Source: Cladobotryum mycophilum
Taxonomy: Eukaryota > Ascomycota > Sordariomycetes > Hypocreales > Hypocreaceae
Assembly (NCBI GenBank): GCA_036429605.1
Contig: CM071591.1
Location: 2,790,001-2,854,000, forward strand
DNA: 64,000 nucleotides
Direction of reading: 5' to 3'
A program made the translations under genes and the position numbers. This document shows, piece after piece, positions 34,936 through 46,998 of this stretch. Positions within the stretch are counted from its first letter, which is position 1; each line of letters starts with the position of its first letter. The notes under the pieces are model-generated. The model did no database searches and was not told the DNA's origin. It saw only the letters and a list, made by a program, of their open reading frames with translations.

Positions 34936-37900
34936 GATGTCAAATGGGGCCTCTCGGCCGTCAAAAGTGTATCACCAAGCAATGGCACGCACGCACGCAC
35001 GCACGCCCGGGGAGAGAGAGAGAGAGGGAGAGAGGGCGAGAGAGAGAAGAGGGGAGAAAAATTGGTGGTGAGAAAGAAAGAAAGAAAGACAACAACCGGC
35101 TGTTGCTTGGTGATGTCTGGATGACGATGACCGGCAACGAAGAAGAGGAAAAGAATCCCGGCGAAAAGGCGAAGGGAAGGAAAGGGAAATGGAAGGCTGC
35201 CCTTAAGCTTTTGGTTCAGGGCTGGCAGCACTACTACTACTAAGGTACGAGGTAGGTAGCGTAGCCAAGGTCCGGAGCAGCAAAGGAGAGCGAGCCACTG
35301 CCACTGCACTGCTGGTCCTTGAACCTCCAAGGTTTAGAGGGGGGCTACAGCGGAACCGAAGGCTAAGACTCAGGCGTGGCTCATGCGCGGGACTGAATCT
35401 GGGCTGGAAGTTGTCAACCACGCAGCGCTAGCATGGACGCTACCAGTGTCTACCAGTTGACTACCAGTGGGAGGCTCAAGCACTGAACGAGAGAGCGAGA
35501 GAGAGAGACCTACAAGTAACGGGGGTACGACAAGTAAGAAGAAGAAGAAAACACCGGCCGGGGGTGGGTGGCAGTGGACTCAAAACGAGTTAAGAGGCAA
35601 AGGCTTCCACTGAAAAGCTGGAAAGCAACCCACTAATCCGCTAGCGATCAGGTGTAGCGCAGCCTGAGCCGGGTGGGCTCCAGCTCTCTTTTGGGGGTTG
35701 AAGCGACCACTCCCAGGCCTTGTAGCCGTCCGTGGGTGGCACTTTGAGCGGGCCCTGAACCAAGCCTCCCAGCGGGCGTTAGTGGCTTTTTTGTTTTGCT
35801 GGGGCCAGGGGATGGGGTTTGCATGCCACCGCATCTGCAGGGGCGGGATGGGATGGATAGGATGGATGGGGATGCGGTTTGTTTATCAGGGCTGGGGGGA
35901 TAAAAGAAGACCAGATGAAGGAGCCTGCGTCTCTCTCCCTGTCCCATAGGATTTTGAAACGAGTTTTTTTTGTTGGGGGAAAAAATCCAATTGAGAGATA
36001 TACGTCAAATCATGGCTGTGTCAATGCATGAAGCAAGCTGACTATACAGGATGACTGACTGACAAAACTGACTGATGACCTCGGGTCGTGTCATCAAAAA
36101 GTCGTCTACCAAGGTCGGTCGGTTCGGTATCGTGGGGGACGCAGCAAAGATAAAACAGGGGCCGAACATGCCTGGAATTGGCAGTGGCTCAGGAACCAAG
36201 GCCTTGGAATGCACAATGCGCACCATCTTACTCCGTGCATACAGACTTGTACTCCATACAAGAACGCAAAAAGCATGCAGGCTCAAAACTTGGGACGATC
36301 CCTCTCTGACATTCTTTGGTAAAATTTCCATAATTTCTGGATATTGCTCTGATTTCCACAGATTCCTCCAATTTAATCCGGCGATGCATCCGGGGGTGGT
36401 TCGTTTGTTGTTTTAGCTGCAGCCTGTTCAAGCCTCACAAGCCTCGTCGACCAGGATGATATCGGGCAAGTTTCTCTTATCAAAAGAAACAAGCTTGACC
36501 TTGAAAAATCATCACGCCACTTTTGCTTTGTTACTAATGCTTGTAGGCGTTGGTATGTGTAAGAAAGTTTTCATATGTGGAACAACAACAATGACTGTGC
36601 ATGAGAATGTTGCAACACTGGAAAACAAGACGAGACAGCGCGGGCAGGCCTCGGGAAACAACAGCAACAACAAGAAGAAGACGAAGAAGAGCTTGAGCCA
36701 TCCATGGTCGTCTTCGTTCCTGACTAGGATGTACTTCTTACACCCCAGTTCCCTGCTTAGATACTTTCGACCATGTACCGCAGCATCAGTTCGGGTGGTG
36801 GATGGATTATCGTAGCATTGCAGCAAAAACCACTTGAGCCGATCCGTCCTGCAATTACATACCTACTAGGTAGGTAGTTTACAGCGAATATTGAGTGAAA
36901 GCGTAACATCGCGAGTAAGCCATCGGGGGGCTTGACCCACGTCACGCGGTTCCTACGGTCCTCTGACCTCGTGTGGGACCTGTCAAAAAAACTACCGGCT
37001 GCTTCCGTACGGTCACGGAAACATGTGGACAAAACAATGCGGTAGAATGACGCGTAGACGGAAACAATGGCGGCTTCGATTACGGCGGAGTTGGAAACAA
37101 TAATGAGGTGAAGAGTGGCGGATACATGATGATGAATATTTGTAATAATAATGAGGATAATAATGATTGATAATAAAAAGTTGAGTGTGGGAAAGATACT
37201 TTGCAGGAACATGTCAGTGGAAGACGTGCATTCCTGGTTGAGACTGACTTTGATTGCACAGAGTTGTGGCATTGAGTACCAAGTAATTTCACCCGGAGGA
37301 AGGAACATTTTTCAAAGCCATGGAAACCTTCCGCGACTCAAGCCTAACTCTAGTTGCAAACGGCAAGTACTACTACTATTACTACGTACTTTCTTGTTTG
37401 TGTGACGTATGTGCTGCAAGTGGCTACTACAGTGGCAATTTATTTTTCCTTGTACTGAGCCAGACGCCCCCATCAAAACACTATCGATTACATCAACAAT
37501 ATTATTATTACCGGTGTTATTTCTCTCACATTACCTCAACCACCCATCACAAACCACGGCATCCCGCCACTTCTCCTTGGGATTGGTTCTGGCTCTGGCT
37601 TCGGCTTCGGCTTCATTCGACTTTCAGCTAAAGTGTTTTGAAGCCCGTGCTCCCACCCTCTCCCTCCCTGCAGAGAGCCCAGCGATCTAACAAAACAATT
37701 GGTTGGCTGTCTAGTCCTCATGCCTTGTGAGTTTAGAGGCAGATCTGCGTTGCAAGGACCCGCTCAAAACAAATTTAATCAACATTGGATCGGTATGGAT
37801 CTCTGTTTTGTTTTGGTATGCATCACTTCATTTGCAATCTCATCAAGAGTTCCTACTTTAGGAAGCCCGTATCTCGCAAGCTGCATGGATGGGGTCAAAG

Positions 37901-38695
37901 GGCAATCAATCAATATTAGATGCAGGACGAAGAGATTTCGCCAGCATCACTCGCATTAGATCTTGCACTTTGCATGCATACACAAATGCAGGGCGGGCAA
38001 AAGAAACCAGCTGGAGCTGCCACGACTGCTGCTGCTGCGACTGGTGGCGATCTCGATGGCATCGCAACATCATCCTTCAACAAGTCACAACCTTTCTTTT
38101 TCTTCGCGTCTCTCAGTCAAGCATCGCGATGGTACAAGTTGACAAGTCACTCTACCGTTCAATTTGAAGTTACACCAACGCGTTCATCCATCTCATGCTT
38201 TGACAAATGGCAATGAACGGCGGCCGCCCACACTCACACAGACCCCATCCCCATCACCAACATTAGAGACACTCGCATTTATCCGATCCAGTTCGATCAC
38301 ACACATTCTAACTAGGATCGGCACCAATGGTTGACGCCCGTACATATCTGATGTTGCAACTTATTTCCTTAACTCCAACATTGTCTTATTCCCCAGAGCG
38401 TTATGATATTTGTGGTGTCGTCGCTTTACCCATCACATCCGCCTTCACCTCTCCTCACACAAACAAGCAAATGGCTGATGTGAAGAGAGCAGGGATCAGA
38501 ACTTTTTGAGATCTAGACCGTCGTACACGATGAACCTACTGCATGAAATGCGCGCAAACCAAATGCGCTCTAAACTCAGGAACAAGTTTTTTCCCCCTCC
38601 CTCTCTTACCAGATTGTGCATTGAAACAAGCTCCTCGCGCGATGCATGGCCCTCCTTACCCCTTACGTTAGCTGTCTCAGCCTTTTTTTCTCACA
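34936..38695. other. Long intergenic region
   Basis: About 3.8 kb with no supportable gene. Near 34936 it is the SYLF promoter and leader: (GCAC)n at 34985-35006, GA-rich tracts at 35011-35045, and AGAAAGAAAGAAAG near 35070-35087. AGGTAGGTAG words occur at about 35248-35257 and 36866-36878, and a TAC/TACT repeat at 37368-37385. Confidence 0.5.
34985..35045. repeat. (GCAC)n and (GA)n compound microsatellite
   Basis: Five copies of GCAC are followed directly by GA-rich sequence, about 50-110 bp upstream of the SYLF-gene start codon on its leader side. Confidence 0.85.
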
Positions 38696-39236
38696 TGGCG
38701 CCAAACTCGCCTACACACACACCGCTCCCGATAAGAAGTTTGGAGGACGCCGTTGACAGACACTTTGTTGACAGCAAGAGCTCCAACACTTCGTCCATAA
38801 TAGCACGCTTCTCCTTGACCAGTTACCAGCCAGATGTTTTGACAAGTTTGACCCTTTCAAGAATATTACAAAAGACGGCTCTCGTACTCGTATCAAAGCT
38901 AAGCTCTCCAACCTCTTCTATTATAATCCCCCTGTCTGTCCCATGTCTCACCGGTCAAAAGCCCCCCTTTCCTCTACATCCACGATTTTGCTTTTTCCAT
39001 CATCCTTTGACAACCCCAAGATAGCTTCCCCTTTGTCTCGGTTGGTGGAATCAGGGTCCTTGCCGCCAAGCGGAGGACATGGCGGGCAAACCTCAAAGCT
39101 ACGACCCGAGCCTCGGTCGCCATACCGTTTCTAGCCTTGATTTTGAAGTCAAAGAGGAGAACGGTGTCAAGGTCGTACAAGTGGTTGAAGAACGTGAGAA
39201 TCTGTGCGTTGAAGACATTTTTTGACTATATGGAGT
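38696..39236 (+). pseudogene. Uncharacterised coding-like stretch split over several frames
   Basis: No family recognised. From the ATG at 38696 (MAPNSPTHTPLPIRSLEDAV) one frame is protein-like up to about SLTSYQPDV. A second frame then gives FDKFDPFKNITKDGSRTRIK and AKLSNLFYYNP. From about 39079 the first frame again is protein-like (MAGKPQSYDPSLGRHTVSSL, then VVEERENLCVEDIF), and a DYMEWLASDY ending lies just beyond in another frame. The first switch is what one missing T in the T4 run near 38840 would give. This could be a small real gene with introns and base-call errors, a decaying gene, or chance. I give no function. Confidence 0.28.
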
Positions 39237-40257
39237 GGTTGGCAAGTGATTACTGATTAATGCCAAAAGTCTTGGTATCACCACAGCCTCCCACGCATGG
39301 AAGTCTGATGTTTATTCAATAAGAGCCAACACGCCGTTCCGCGTTGTTTATATCAAGCATCTTTCAGAACCAAATTCAAGTGTCTTATCTGCACTCTATG
39401 GGATGCTGCGGCTAACAGTAAACGGCTCTATTGTCTTGCCATCATTTAGCAGCAACCTGTATGCTCTTTCAAAGTTGACCCATGAGGCGAGACATGCAGC
39501 AATGGGCTGGTGAGCTGTATCATCACATGGCTAGTCAACTCAGCCACCCCCGGATGATCCGGGTCGGATAGACATTCAGAATCAGGAAAGCCCATCTTTC
39601 TTCCTGGGCCTAGTCATCAATTAGGGAAAAACTAGGTGGTTGTTAGGAAGATTTCTCCTATAGATGATGGCTTGTACTGGGGGCCAAGTCATTTCGGAGT
39701 TTCGATGTCAAGATAGTAAGTCCTGAAGACGGTGAATGACATAGTTTCAAGAATTCAATGTTATGAATGAAATTGGGACATGCAGCTATATCTTTGCATC
39801 TCATGATTCAAGCCAAAAAAAAAGATCCAATCCAATTCTTACAAGGATAACAATGAAACTATAGTAGCAATCAAAAAATGATGAGGCCAAAAAAACGCTG
39901 AGAAATTTGTTCTGTAGCCTTTTAGCGTACACACACCCAATTCTAGTGACGGCATGTTAAGAAGTAACTTGATCAACTTAAGCCAGTGCATCATCATCTC
40001 CAAAGAAAACTTCGAAAAACGTGCCCGAGAAAAAAATCGTTCAGTGTTGGAGGTAACTCGACTTCTCGACAGCTACCACTGGCCGTGTACACTCGCCAAC
40101 CATAGTCAGAAAACTGAAAATCAACATAGTCTATCCCTCTCTCTCCATACATCGAGCGTACAGAGAAAGAGACCCTTGAGAAATCCCCAGACCGTGGTAC
40201 CACAAACATCATCCTACTCTTCTCCTCTCTTTCATCCAACAAATCCACCAAACCATC
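39237..40257. other. Intergenic region upstream of the small mitochondrial-type gene
   Basis: About 1 kb with no supportable gene; AT-rich near 39800-39900. It should include the promoter of the gene at 40258. Confidence 0.45.
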
Positions 40258-40564
40258 ATGTTCAAGTGAGCGCCCCCCCCCCCCCAATCCCTTCCCATCA
40301 CAAATCCGCCAAAAAATCACACACAAACCCAAAGCTCACCACATACCCCTCTCCCTCCCTCCCCCTCCCAGGGCCTACCAAAACCTCTCCTCCAAAACCC
40401 GCCTCGGCGTGGGCATCGCCGTCCTAGCATGGGGCACCGCAGGGCTCTACATCTCCGACCGGGCAGAGGAGAAGTTCGGATACACGCCCACGGAGCAGGA
40501 CAAGGAGAATCTGCGCAACTTGGCACCCAAGATTATCACCGTTGAAAAGGGCGGCAAGGAGTGA
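40258..40564 (+). CDS. Small predicted mitochondrial single-pass membrane protein
   Basis: Sixty-six residues from two exons: 40258-40265 (8 nt, ATG plus TTC and two bases) and 40372-40564. The product starts MFKAYQNLSSKTRLGVGIAV, then a membrane segment (VGIAVLAWGTAGLYIS), then a charged tail DRAEEKFGYTPTEQDKENL. I know similar short proteins as conserved unnamed products in filamentous ascomycetes, and the basic amphipathic start plus one helix suggests an inner mitochondrial membrane protein; that location is inference. The 106-bp intron has a GTGAGC donor, a run of 13 C just after it, and a CT-rich tract before CAG. A tiny first exon like this is easily missed by gene callers. Confidence 0.75.
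40272..40284. repeat. Poly-C run inside an intron
   Basis: Thirteen consecutive C bases lie six bases after the intron donor of the small gene at 40258. Its length is unreliable if homopolymers are under-called in this assembly. Confidence 0.85.
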
Positions 40565-42100
40565 TGAGATGCAACCAAGGGGCAGGTGAAAGAGAAGAAG
40601 GGTATTGTTTAGACATCGTGGAATGTGCCCGGGTGGTATAGACACAGTCTTCATTCGTCAAGGAGCAAGCATCACAGAACTTGGGACACGGAGCAAAAAA
40701 AGACATAGTAGCGAACAAGTTTGATCTAATAACACATATACATAAAACACCAGAACCCGTTGTTCAATCTTGCTCGCTCCATTCACATCCACCACCACCT
40801 TTCGCTCTAATATCATGCCTGTATTTGACGTACAAGTCCATTGTCTACACATCACTCATCCCCCCTCACACACTTCATTCGTAACCCCTTCTGAGTTCTA
40901 CCCATCATTCACATCACCGCTTGCCTGACAGGACAGAGTACAGGACAGAGTAAACATCATTATTCAGCCAAGGCCATAAAATCATGATGGCCTACCGGAA
41001 AACCACTTTAACCGGCCGAAACCCCCTTTCTATCTTGGATCGAAGTCTAGTAAACGCACTGTCAACTCCACACCCCGTCTATCCGTACTGAAAAATGCAG
41101 TGCAGAACAAAGACGCCACCGATGCCGCCCCCTTGATGCATGCATGGCAAGTCGAAGGACCGCTGCGCACGAAGCCGCCAACGTGCGCTGCTCCATCGTC
41201 TGCGTTCTCAAGGAAGTTCCGAACAGGACAGAAAAATGCCAAAAATCACAAGATGCAACGCCTCCAAATGCAACCTCCTCCCCTTGTTTTCGTTTGATTT
41301 TCTTTTCAAATAAAATTTTGCCGCCCCCCATTGTTTTTTTTTGTTTGGATATCACCTCCAGTAGACGTCATCCCAACGCGATCCACCATCCCAACCGTCG
41401 TCAACCGTATCGTCATCTCCGTTGTCGAATTATTTTCTCCTGTTCATCTCTGAACCTCTTTTTTGTTTCTCTTTTTGTATCTTGGCAGTATGCGCAAGCG
41501 CCGTCCCAGAAGTTTCATAGATTATGGGGACGTTGAATTTCCGGGTCGTCGTCGACAGCAGTATGACGCTAAACCGAGAACCATGGTTCCACCACGAGCC
41601 ACAAGACATTATAATGGCCCGGACCATATCGGATCATAGTCTGAGTCTCATGTCTAATAAGACCGACATGTCTCATTGTGCTAGCTCATTGTCGACCTCC
41701 AGAACCGTATGTGTCATTCGCAAGCGCCACAATCACTGGCTGAAGTAGGGCAGCGATTCAAGTATTTCGCATACTTGCACCATCAAAGTACGGATATGCC
41801 AATCATGGCATCGCTTCGACCAAGAAAAAAGTACTGTTGTCAATAAACCGATGGAAAGAGTTCACATCTGCCAGATAAGAGTGACGTTTTAGGTCGAACA
41901 CATCTTTCGTTGAGGCCATGAAAAATGAAAGATGAAATCAACGATACGTCACAAGACTGACCAGCATGACCCTAAGTAGTCGACAAGTATTAACCGCCGG
42001 GATTCGTTGTGTGGGATTCGAACTAATATAAACAGAGAAAAAGGTAGAGTCAAGTTAGAGAGTTGGAGAAAAGATTCAGGAGATGATACGGTCGATCCCA
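40565..42100. other. Convergent intergenic region
   Basis: About 1.5 kb between the small mitochondrial-type gene and the zinc-finger gene, both ending here. A 49-codon Arg-rich frame starts at about 41490 directly after a CAG, but nothing upstream splices to it convincingly, so I do not call it. Otherwise CT-rich and AT-rich patches. Confidence 0.45.
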
Positions 42101-43551
42101 CTAATTGGCGGTGCCGTTAGGGTTGCTGTCTGTCAGCCCAACTTCGATGTTAGGCTCGACTTTGATTGCGTTCTGATTCTGTCCACGATTAGGGGAGGAA
42201 GTAGAGGAGTTGACTTGAGATTGATGCGCACCAGGCTGGAATACCTGGGACCAGTCAAGGCCAGGTTGTTGGTTCCCGTTAGAACCGCCGTACATGGGCA
42301 TTCCGTTCTGAGCAGGGGGCATGCTGTAGTTTGGCATCTGCTGGTTGTTCATGGAGTTTGAGACGTCACCAGGGTAGGGCTGAGAGTTTCCCATGACAGG
42401 TCCAGGCATGTTTCTCCTATCAGCATTAGGACCATTGTCAAGTCGGCCCATGCTGCTTGACCTCGAGAGCTGGTTCTGGTCACCACCCATGTTGTTCATG
42501 CCATCCTGAACAGGAACCATGCCGAAAGGGTGAACAATACCCTCATTACCCATGTTACTTAGGCCGTTGAGATGGTTCAAGTCGCCACCATTTTCTAGAG
42601 CGGCTTTTTGCTGAGCCTGTGCATTCTTCTTAACGTGAGCCTGGGGGTGGGACAAGTGGCTAGCACCCGTGGGGTTTCCGCGACGAATGGAGCACTTTTG
42701 GAAGTGGCGCTTGAGAATGTCACTTCGAGAAAAGGTATCACGGCAAAGAACACACATGTAAGGGCGGTCGCCAGTGTCTGGAAAAAGTTCGTTAGCAGGA
42801 TTACGCGCGGCCAAATAGCAGGAAACCTACGTCTGAGAAGATGACGCTTAAGGTGCTTAGCGTGGAGATAAGTCTTTGTGCAGTGAGGGCAAGGGAACTT
42901 TCCATCGGCATCCTTTACGGGGATGACGGTATTCTTGGTTCCTCCGGTTCCAGCGGCGGGAGCAGCAGGTCGGCCAGGGGCGCTGGGGAGTATACCTCGG
43001 CGACCCTGAGAGCCAACAACGTGTGTAGGCTGATCACCGTCCTGTAGAACCGGGTTGGACTGCATAAGAGATCCGGGCCCGTAGGGAGAAGAGACACCAG
43101 GCTGCGACATGATTCCACCGGGAGGCATGGGGCGGAGGACCGGAGGACCACGACCACCAGCCGGCGCGGGGGCAATGGGCTGGGGGTGAGAAGCAGCGGT
43201 TGTAGCTTGTGGCATCATGGCAGCAGAAGTGCCATATCCCTGGTGAGGCGGGTAAGGATTCTGAGCCATGGAGTATACGCCGGGCCTCGGGGCAGGCTGC
43301 GATGTCTGCTGCTGGTAGCTAGGCAGATTGCCAGAGGTTGGCGTGTTCGGTGTGCCTGGAGTTCGCGGAGTGTGCGGGTGGCTTCCGTATAGAGGTTGCA
43401 TGGCGATGGTATGAGGCTGCAAAGGCGGGAGAGTCTGCGGTAGAGGAGAACCGGTCTGCAGCTGATGAGGCGAGATGGCAGTTGGCGAAGGGTATGTCTG
43501 AGCTGCAGAAGTTGTGTTTACACCATTGGGAGGATATTGAGGGCCGTCCAT
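42101..43551 (-). CDS. C2H2 zinc-finger transcription factor
   Basis: Predicted nuclear DNA-binding regulator. Exons (minus): 43551-42831 and 42777-42101, giving 465 residues. The N-terminal half is Pro/Gln/Ser-rich with TPRTPGTPNTPTSG. Two adjacent fingers follow. Finger 1 is CPHCTKTYLHAKHLKRHLLRH (residues about 221-241); its last His is completed across the 53-bp intron and runs into the HTGDRPY linker. Finger 2 is CVLCRDTFSRSDILKRHFQKC, whose last ligand is Cys (C2HC). Next comes a conserved-looking basic extension (SIRRGNPTGASHLSHPQAH), then an Asn/Gln/Met-rich C-terminal half with a putative sumoylation site (IKVEP). The gene's upstream side faces a repeat-rich stretch of about 13 kb. 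The target genes and closest named homologue are not known to me. Confidence 0.9.
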
Positions 43552-46539
43552 GCTACTGCTGCTGCGCGGGACGCGTCGAGCGACGTGTACGAAGAAGTCG
43601 CAGGAGACAATGGCGGACTAAGCAAGCTGCTGGTGGTGCGGACCTTGACGGGTCGAGAACAGAGACCCGATGGAGATGGATGCGACGACTTTGAAGGATG
43701 AATTGTAGGATGGAACTCTGTCTCTCAACGGTCGTATCTCTCTCCGTGTATTCTTTCTTCTTCTTGCTTGCTTCGAGGTCCACACGCGACGTTGCGAGAG
43801 GTCTGCGGCGTTCTGGGGAAGGGTGGAGGTGGATTGGATGAGGCTCTCTTCGAAGTCCCTCTCACACAGAAAAAGTTGTTTAGGGAACAATTTGAGTGGG
43901 GAACTGGGTCTCGTTCTTATTTTATCGTGCCCTGGGACAAGCCACTGTCAGGTACAAATGTTCAAGTACAGGCCAGAGAGGGAATAGGCGGGTGGTGTGC
44001 AGGTGGTGTGCGTGGGAGGGAAGAAAAAGTGTGCTAACTTGGAAGGGTGGGTGGCGTGGCGGCGGCGGCAGAAGAAGTGGGAAAGGTGTTTGTGTGTTGG
44101 TGGGTGTCGAGAGGTGGCTGCATGTACATGCGTTGTAGGCGGTGGCAAGTGGAGCCCTTGAAGCCCTGGAGCTTTTTTGCGAGGGACCGCAAACAGAATA
44201 ATAGGCTTCCACCGGGGGGTGTGTGATGTTTTTTTCTTGGGTGTGAAGGGAGGGAGAGGGGGGACGCTTGAGCAAGTAGATGACGGAGTAGTAGTAGATT
44301 GTATTTTTTTTCCTGCTCCCTTGCTGGAGGAGGGGGAATAGAGATGGAGATATGGAGATTTACCTTTTTGGCGTGATGGAGAAAAAAGAAGCCTAGATAA
44401 CAGGGTCTTGGTCTTTTCGATCCGAGCAAAACAAGGTTAGGGGAAAGCCTCTCTACGCGCGTACCGATAAACAGAGAGGAAGAAGAGACGGGAACGAGCA
44501 GGGTGTGAGAGAAGGAAGTAAGAGAGAGAGGAGAGAGAGAGAAAAAGAAAAGGTGGCAGCAGGTCGGGGATAGGTAGGATGGGATGGGATGGACGCGGCC
44601 AAGCGGGAAAATAGAGAAAGAATTATTAGCAGAGTGAAGTAAGAGTCCGAGTGAGGTGAGGTGAGTAAGTGAGTGAACGCCGTGTGTGGAAGAAGGACAG
44701 TGGCCGGATGAGGTACCTAGCACGGAGAGGGAACCAAAAGTACCAGTGACTTGTCCTTGACGCGACAGGAAGCCAAGAAAAAAATTGTGAATGGCGTCTT
44801 TGCTCAACTGTTTGCAGCGTGCGCGGAGAGATGTGCGGTGTATTTTTTTATTTTTTCTTCCTAATACTACAGGTAAGAAGAAGGAGTATTATTATTCTTG
44901 GTCTGCATAAGCTCTTTTTTTCCCTCTGCTATTTTGTTCCTTAAAACAGACGGCGACCGCGGGCGCTTGTACATAGTCTGTACATTAGTACTTTGGCGTG
45001 TTTTTTCCTTCACCTTCTTTTTTTTACTTTTTATTTCTTAATTCGGGTCAAAGGCGGATTTACTGCAAAATGGTCTAGTCAATATTGTTTTTATTTGTTT
45101 TCCCTTTTTTTCCTTTTTTCTCTTGGTCGAGTCGATTAGTCCGGCCTGCCTGCCGCCACCCCATGGATGATCCAAAAGACCTCCAGGGTACCTCGGATAC
45201 ATGTCCGTCACCTGCCGCATCAAACCCCCATCTTAGGCGCCAGGGTGTACCCATCAAGTATCATGCCAGTCAATCAATCAATTCACATTCACTTACTCGT
45301 TGAATTGATGCCTCGCGCCAAAGTCTGTATTGAATCGTCAACACGACGCCTTAACCGTGACAAGTACACACACTCAATATACACACACAGTATATATAAT
45401 CAAGCCCAAGTAGTTTAGTAATCTATACGGCGCTTTATTTCTTTTTTTCCTTTTCATTCATCTTACAATTATATCTAAAACCACGCGCACTTGGCCGACG
45501 CTTCCGCAATTTACTCCCTCTCCTTCATCGCACCATCGAAGCGAGACAATGGCACGCTCAAGCAGATCAGAAAAAGTGGTTAAATGATCCTAGCAATACG
45601 ACCAGGGGCTTCGCCTTTTTTCCTTCTGTGCGTCAACAGGGATCTTGCGGCAGACGGTGCCGATATTCGGGGACCTATGACGAGGCCCACCCACCGCAGC
45701 ACGCCAGACTCGACCAGAAAGACAAGTCACCGTCAGTTTTGTGCAAGGTTTTTTTGCTCGTCACCAATGAATTGTCCGAAATAAACGCGCATAGTCCATC
45801 TACGATTTGCACACATCCCATCTGATCGGTTATTTGGTTTATTCGGGCACCATTGTAACGCGCACAAGCAAGAACACATACGCACTCTGGTGTGTTTTGT
45901 TGCTCAGTGGCATTGAATGCTACCATCTGCCGTCTTGTCTCGCATCAAGACTAAACTATTACCCTATACAGACAGGTAACTCATTTTCATCTACTACGTA
46001 CAGAATACATGAACAAGAAGATAAAAAAACTGCTCGTACTCGGATATATGATACATACCTGGTATCCCACGCATGAGGTGGAATGCCAGATCTCGTAACT
46101 ACTGCTGCCGCATGGCATTACCTCATAGATAGACAACAGGCATACGACTGGGATCGCCGACGGTAAAGTTTGTCTGGCAGCCTATCACGTTGCCCATGTC
46201 GTTGGGAGAGGGGGATGAAAGAGATAGAGAGAGAGAAAACTCATCTCCGACTATGACCGCAACCGTGCTGAGCACGCCCGACTTGACGAAAACCCTGGTC
46301 GAAACATCTTAAATGTACGTACGAACTAGGTACTTCGTACAGTACAGGTATGGTATCCTTCTCTCCCAGACGAACAAGGTAGGGTCGCTAAGAGGGAGAG
46401 AAAAATTAGCTAGTCACGCAAGACATAGGGTACCCTGTCCGTCTGAATCTGTAATGTTGGGCCGCTGTGATGGTCTTGGTGGTTGTAATGCAACTGACTC
46501 TGTTGAGACGACACACAAGAGAGAGAAAGGGAAAGAAGG

Positions 46540-46558
46540 AAAAAAAAAAAAAAAAAAA
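46540..46558. repeat. Poly-A run (19)
   Basis: Nineteen consecutive A bases in the desert. It follows a GA-rich tract, and no retroposon body with target-site duplication is evident around it. Confidence 0.85.
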
Positions 46559-46978
46559 GCATCAGGCTCCGTAAACGAAACGAAATGAAATGCAATGTAC
46601 AGACCATGAGGTATGCATCCCGCATCACGCGGTTGAAACAGAATATCATCGTGCAGCTATCACCGCAAATGTGGCATGCGAGGGGAGGTTGCTTTGGGTA
46701 CGGAGTCCCGTCTTGTCAGCATCTTGTGCATCACATGATTGCCAAAATGCCTGCAACAGGCATGGAATGTATTTTTCCCACCATACAAGGAGCTCATCAT
46801 GGGTCTGATTGGCGAGTGCCAAGGAGAGGACCGTGATTGCCAGGAACCAGCGCTATTAACGAAATTTCCCGTATGTTGAGATGCGCTTCAATTTTTGCCC
46901 AAGAGGGTGCTTTTGTACAGGTAATTTTTTTAGTTGGAGGCTACGGCGGCTGACTTGGAATCTAGGTCGGGATTTTAT

Positions 46979-46998
46979 CACACACACACACACACACA
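46979..46998. repeat. (CA)n microsatellite
   Basis: About ten CA dinucleotides in non-coding sequence. Confidence 0.85.

Noticed and set aside
41490..41640. Arg-rich 49-codon frame beginning after a CAG
   Set aside because: No upstream exon joins it and it ends quickly; not enough to call a gene.
44034..44807. 257-codon minus-strand open frame
   Set aside because: Composition is Ser/Leu/Pro/His-rich from CT-rich DNA directly upstream of the zinc-finger gene; it has no domain and looks like leader/promoter sequence.
46500..46560. Poly-A tail of a retroposed element
   Set aside because: No reverse-transcriptase remnant, SINE-like body or target-site duplication is visible around the A19 run.
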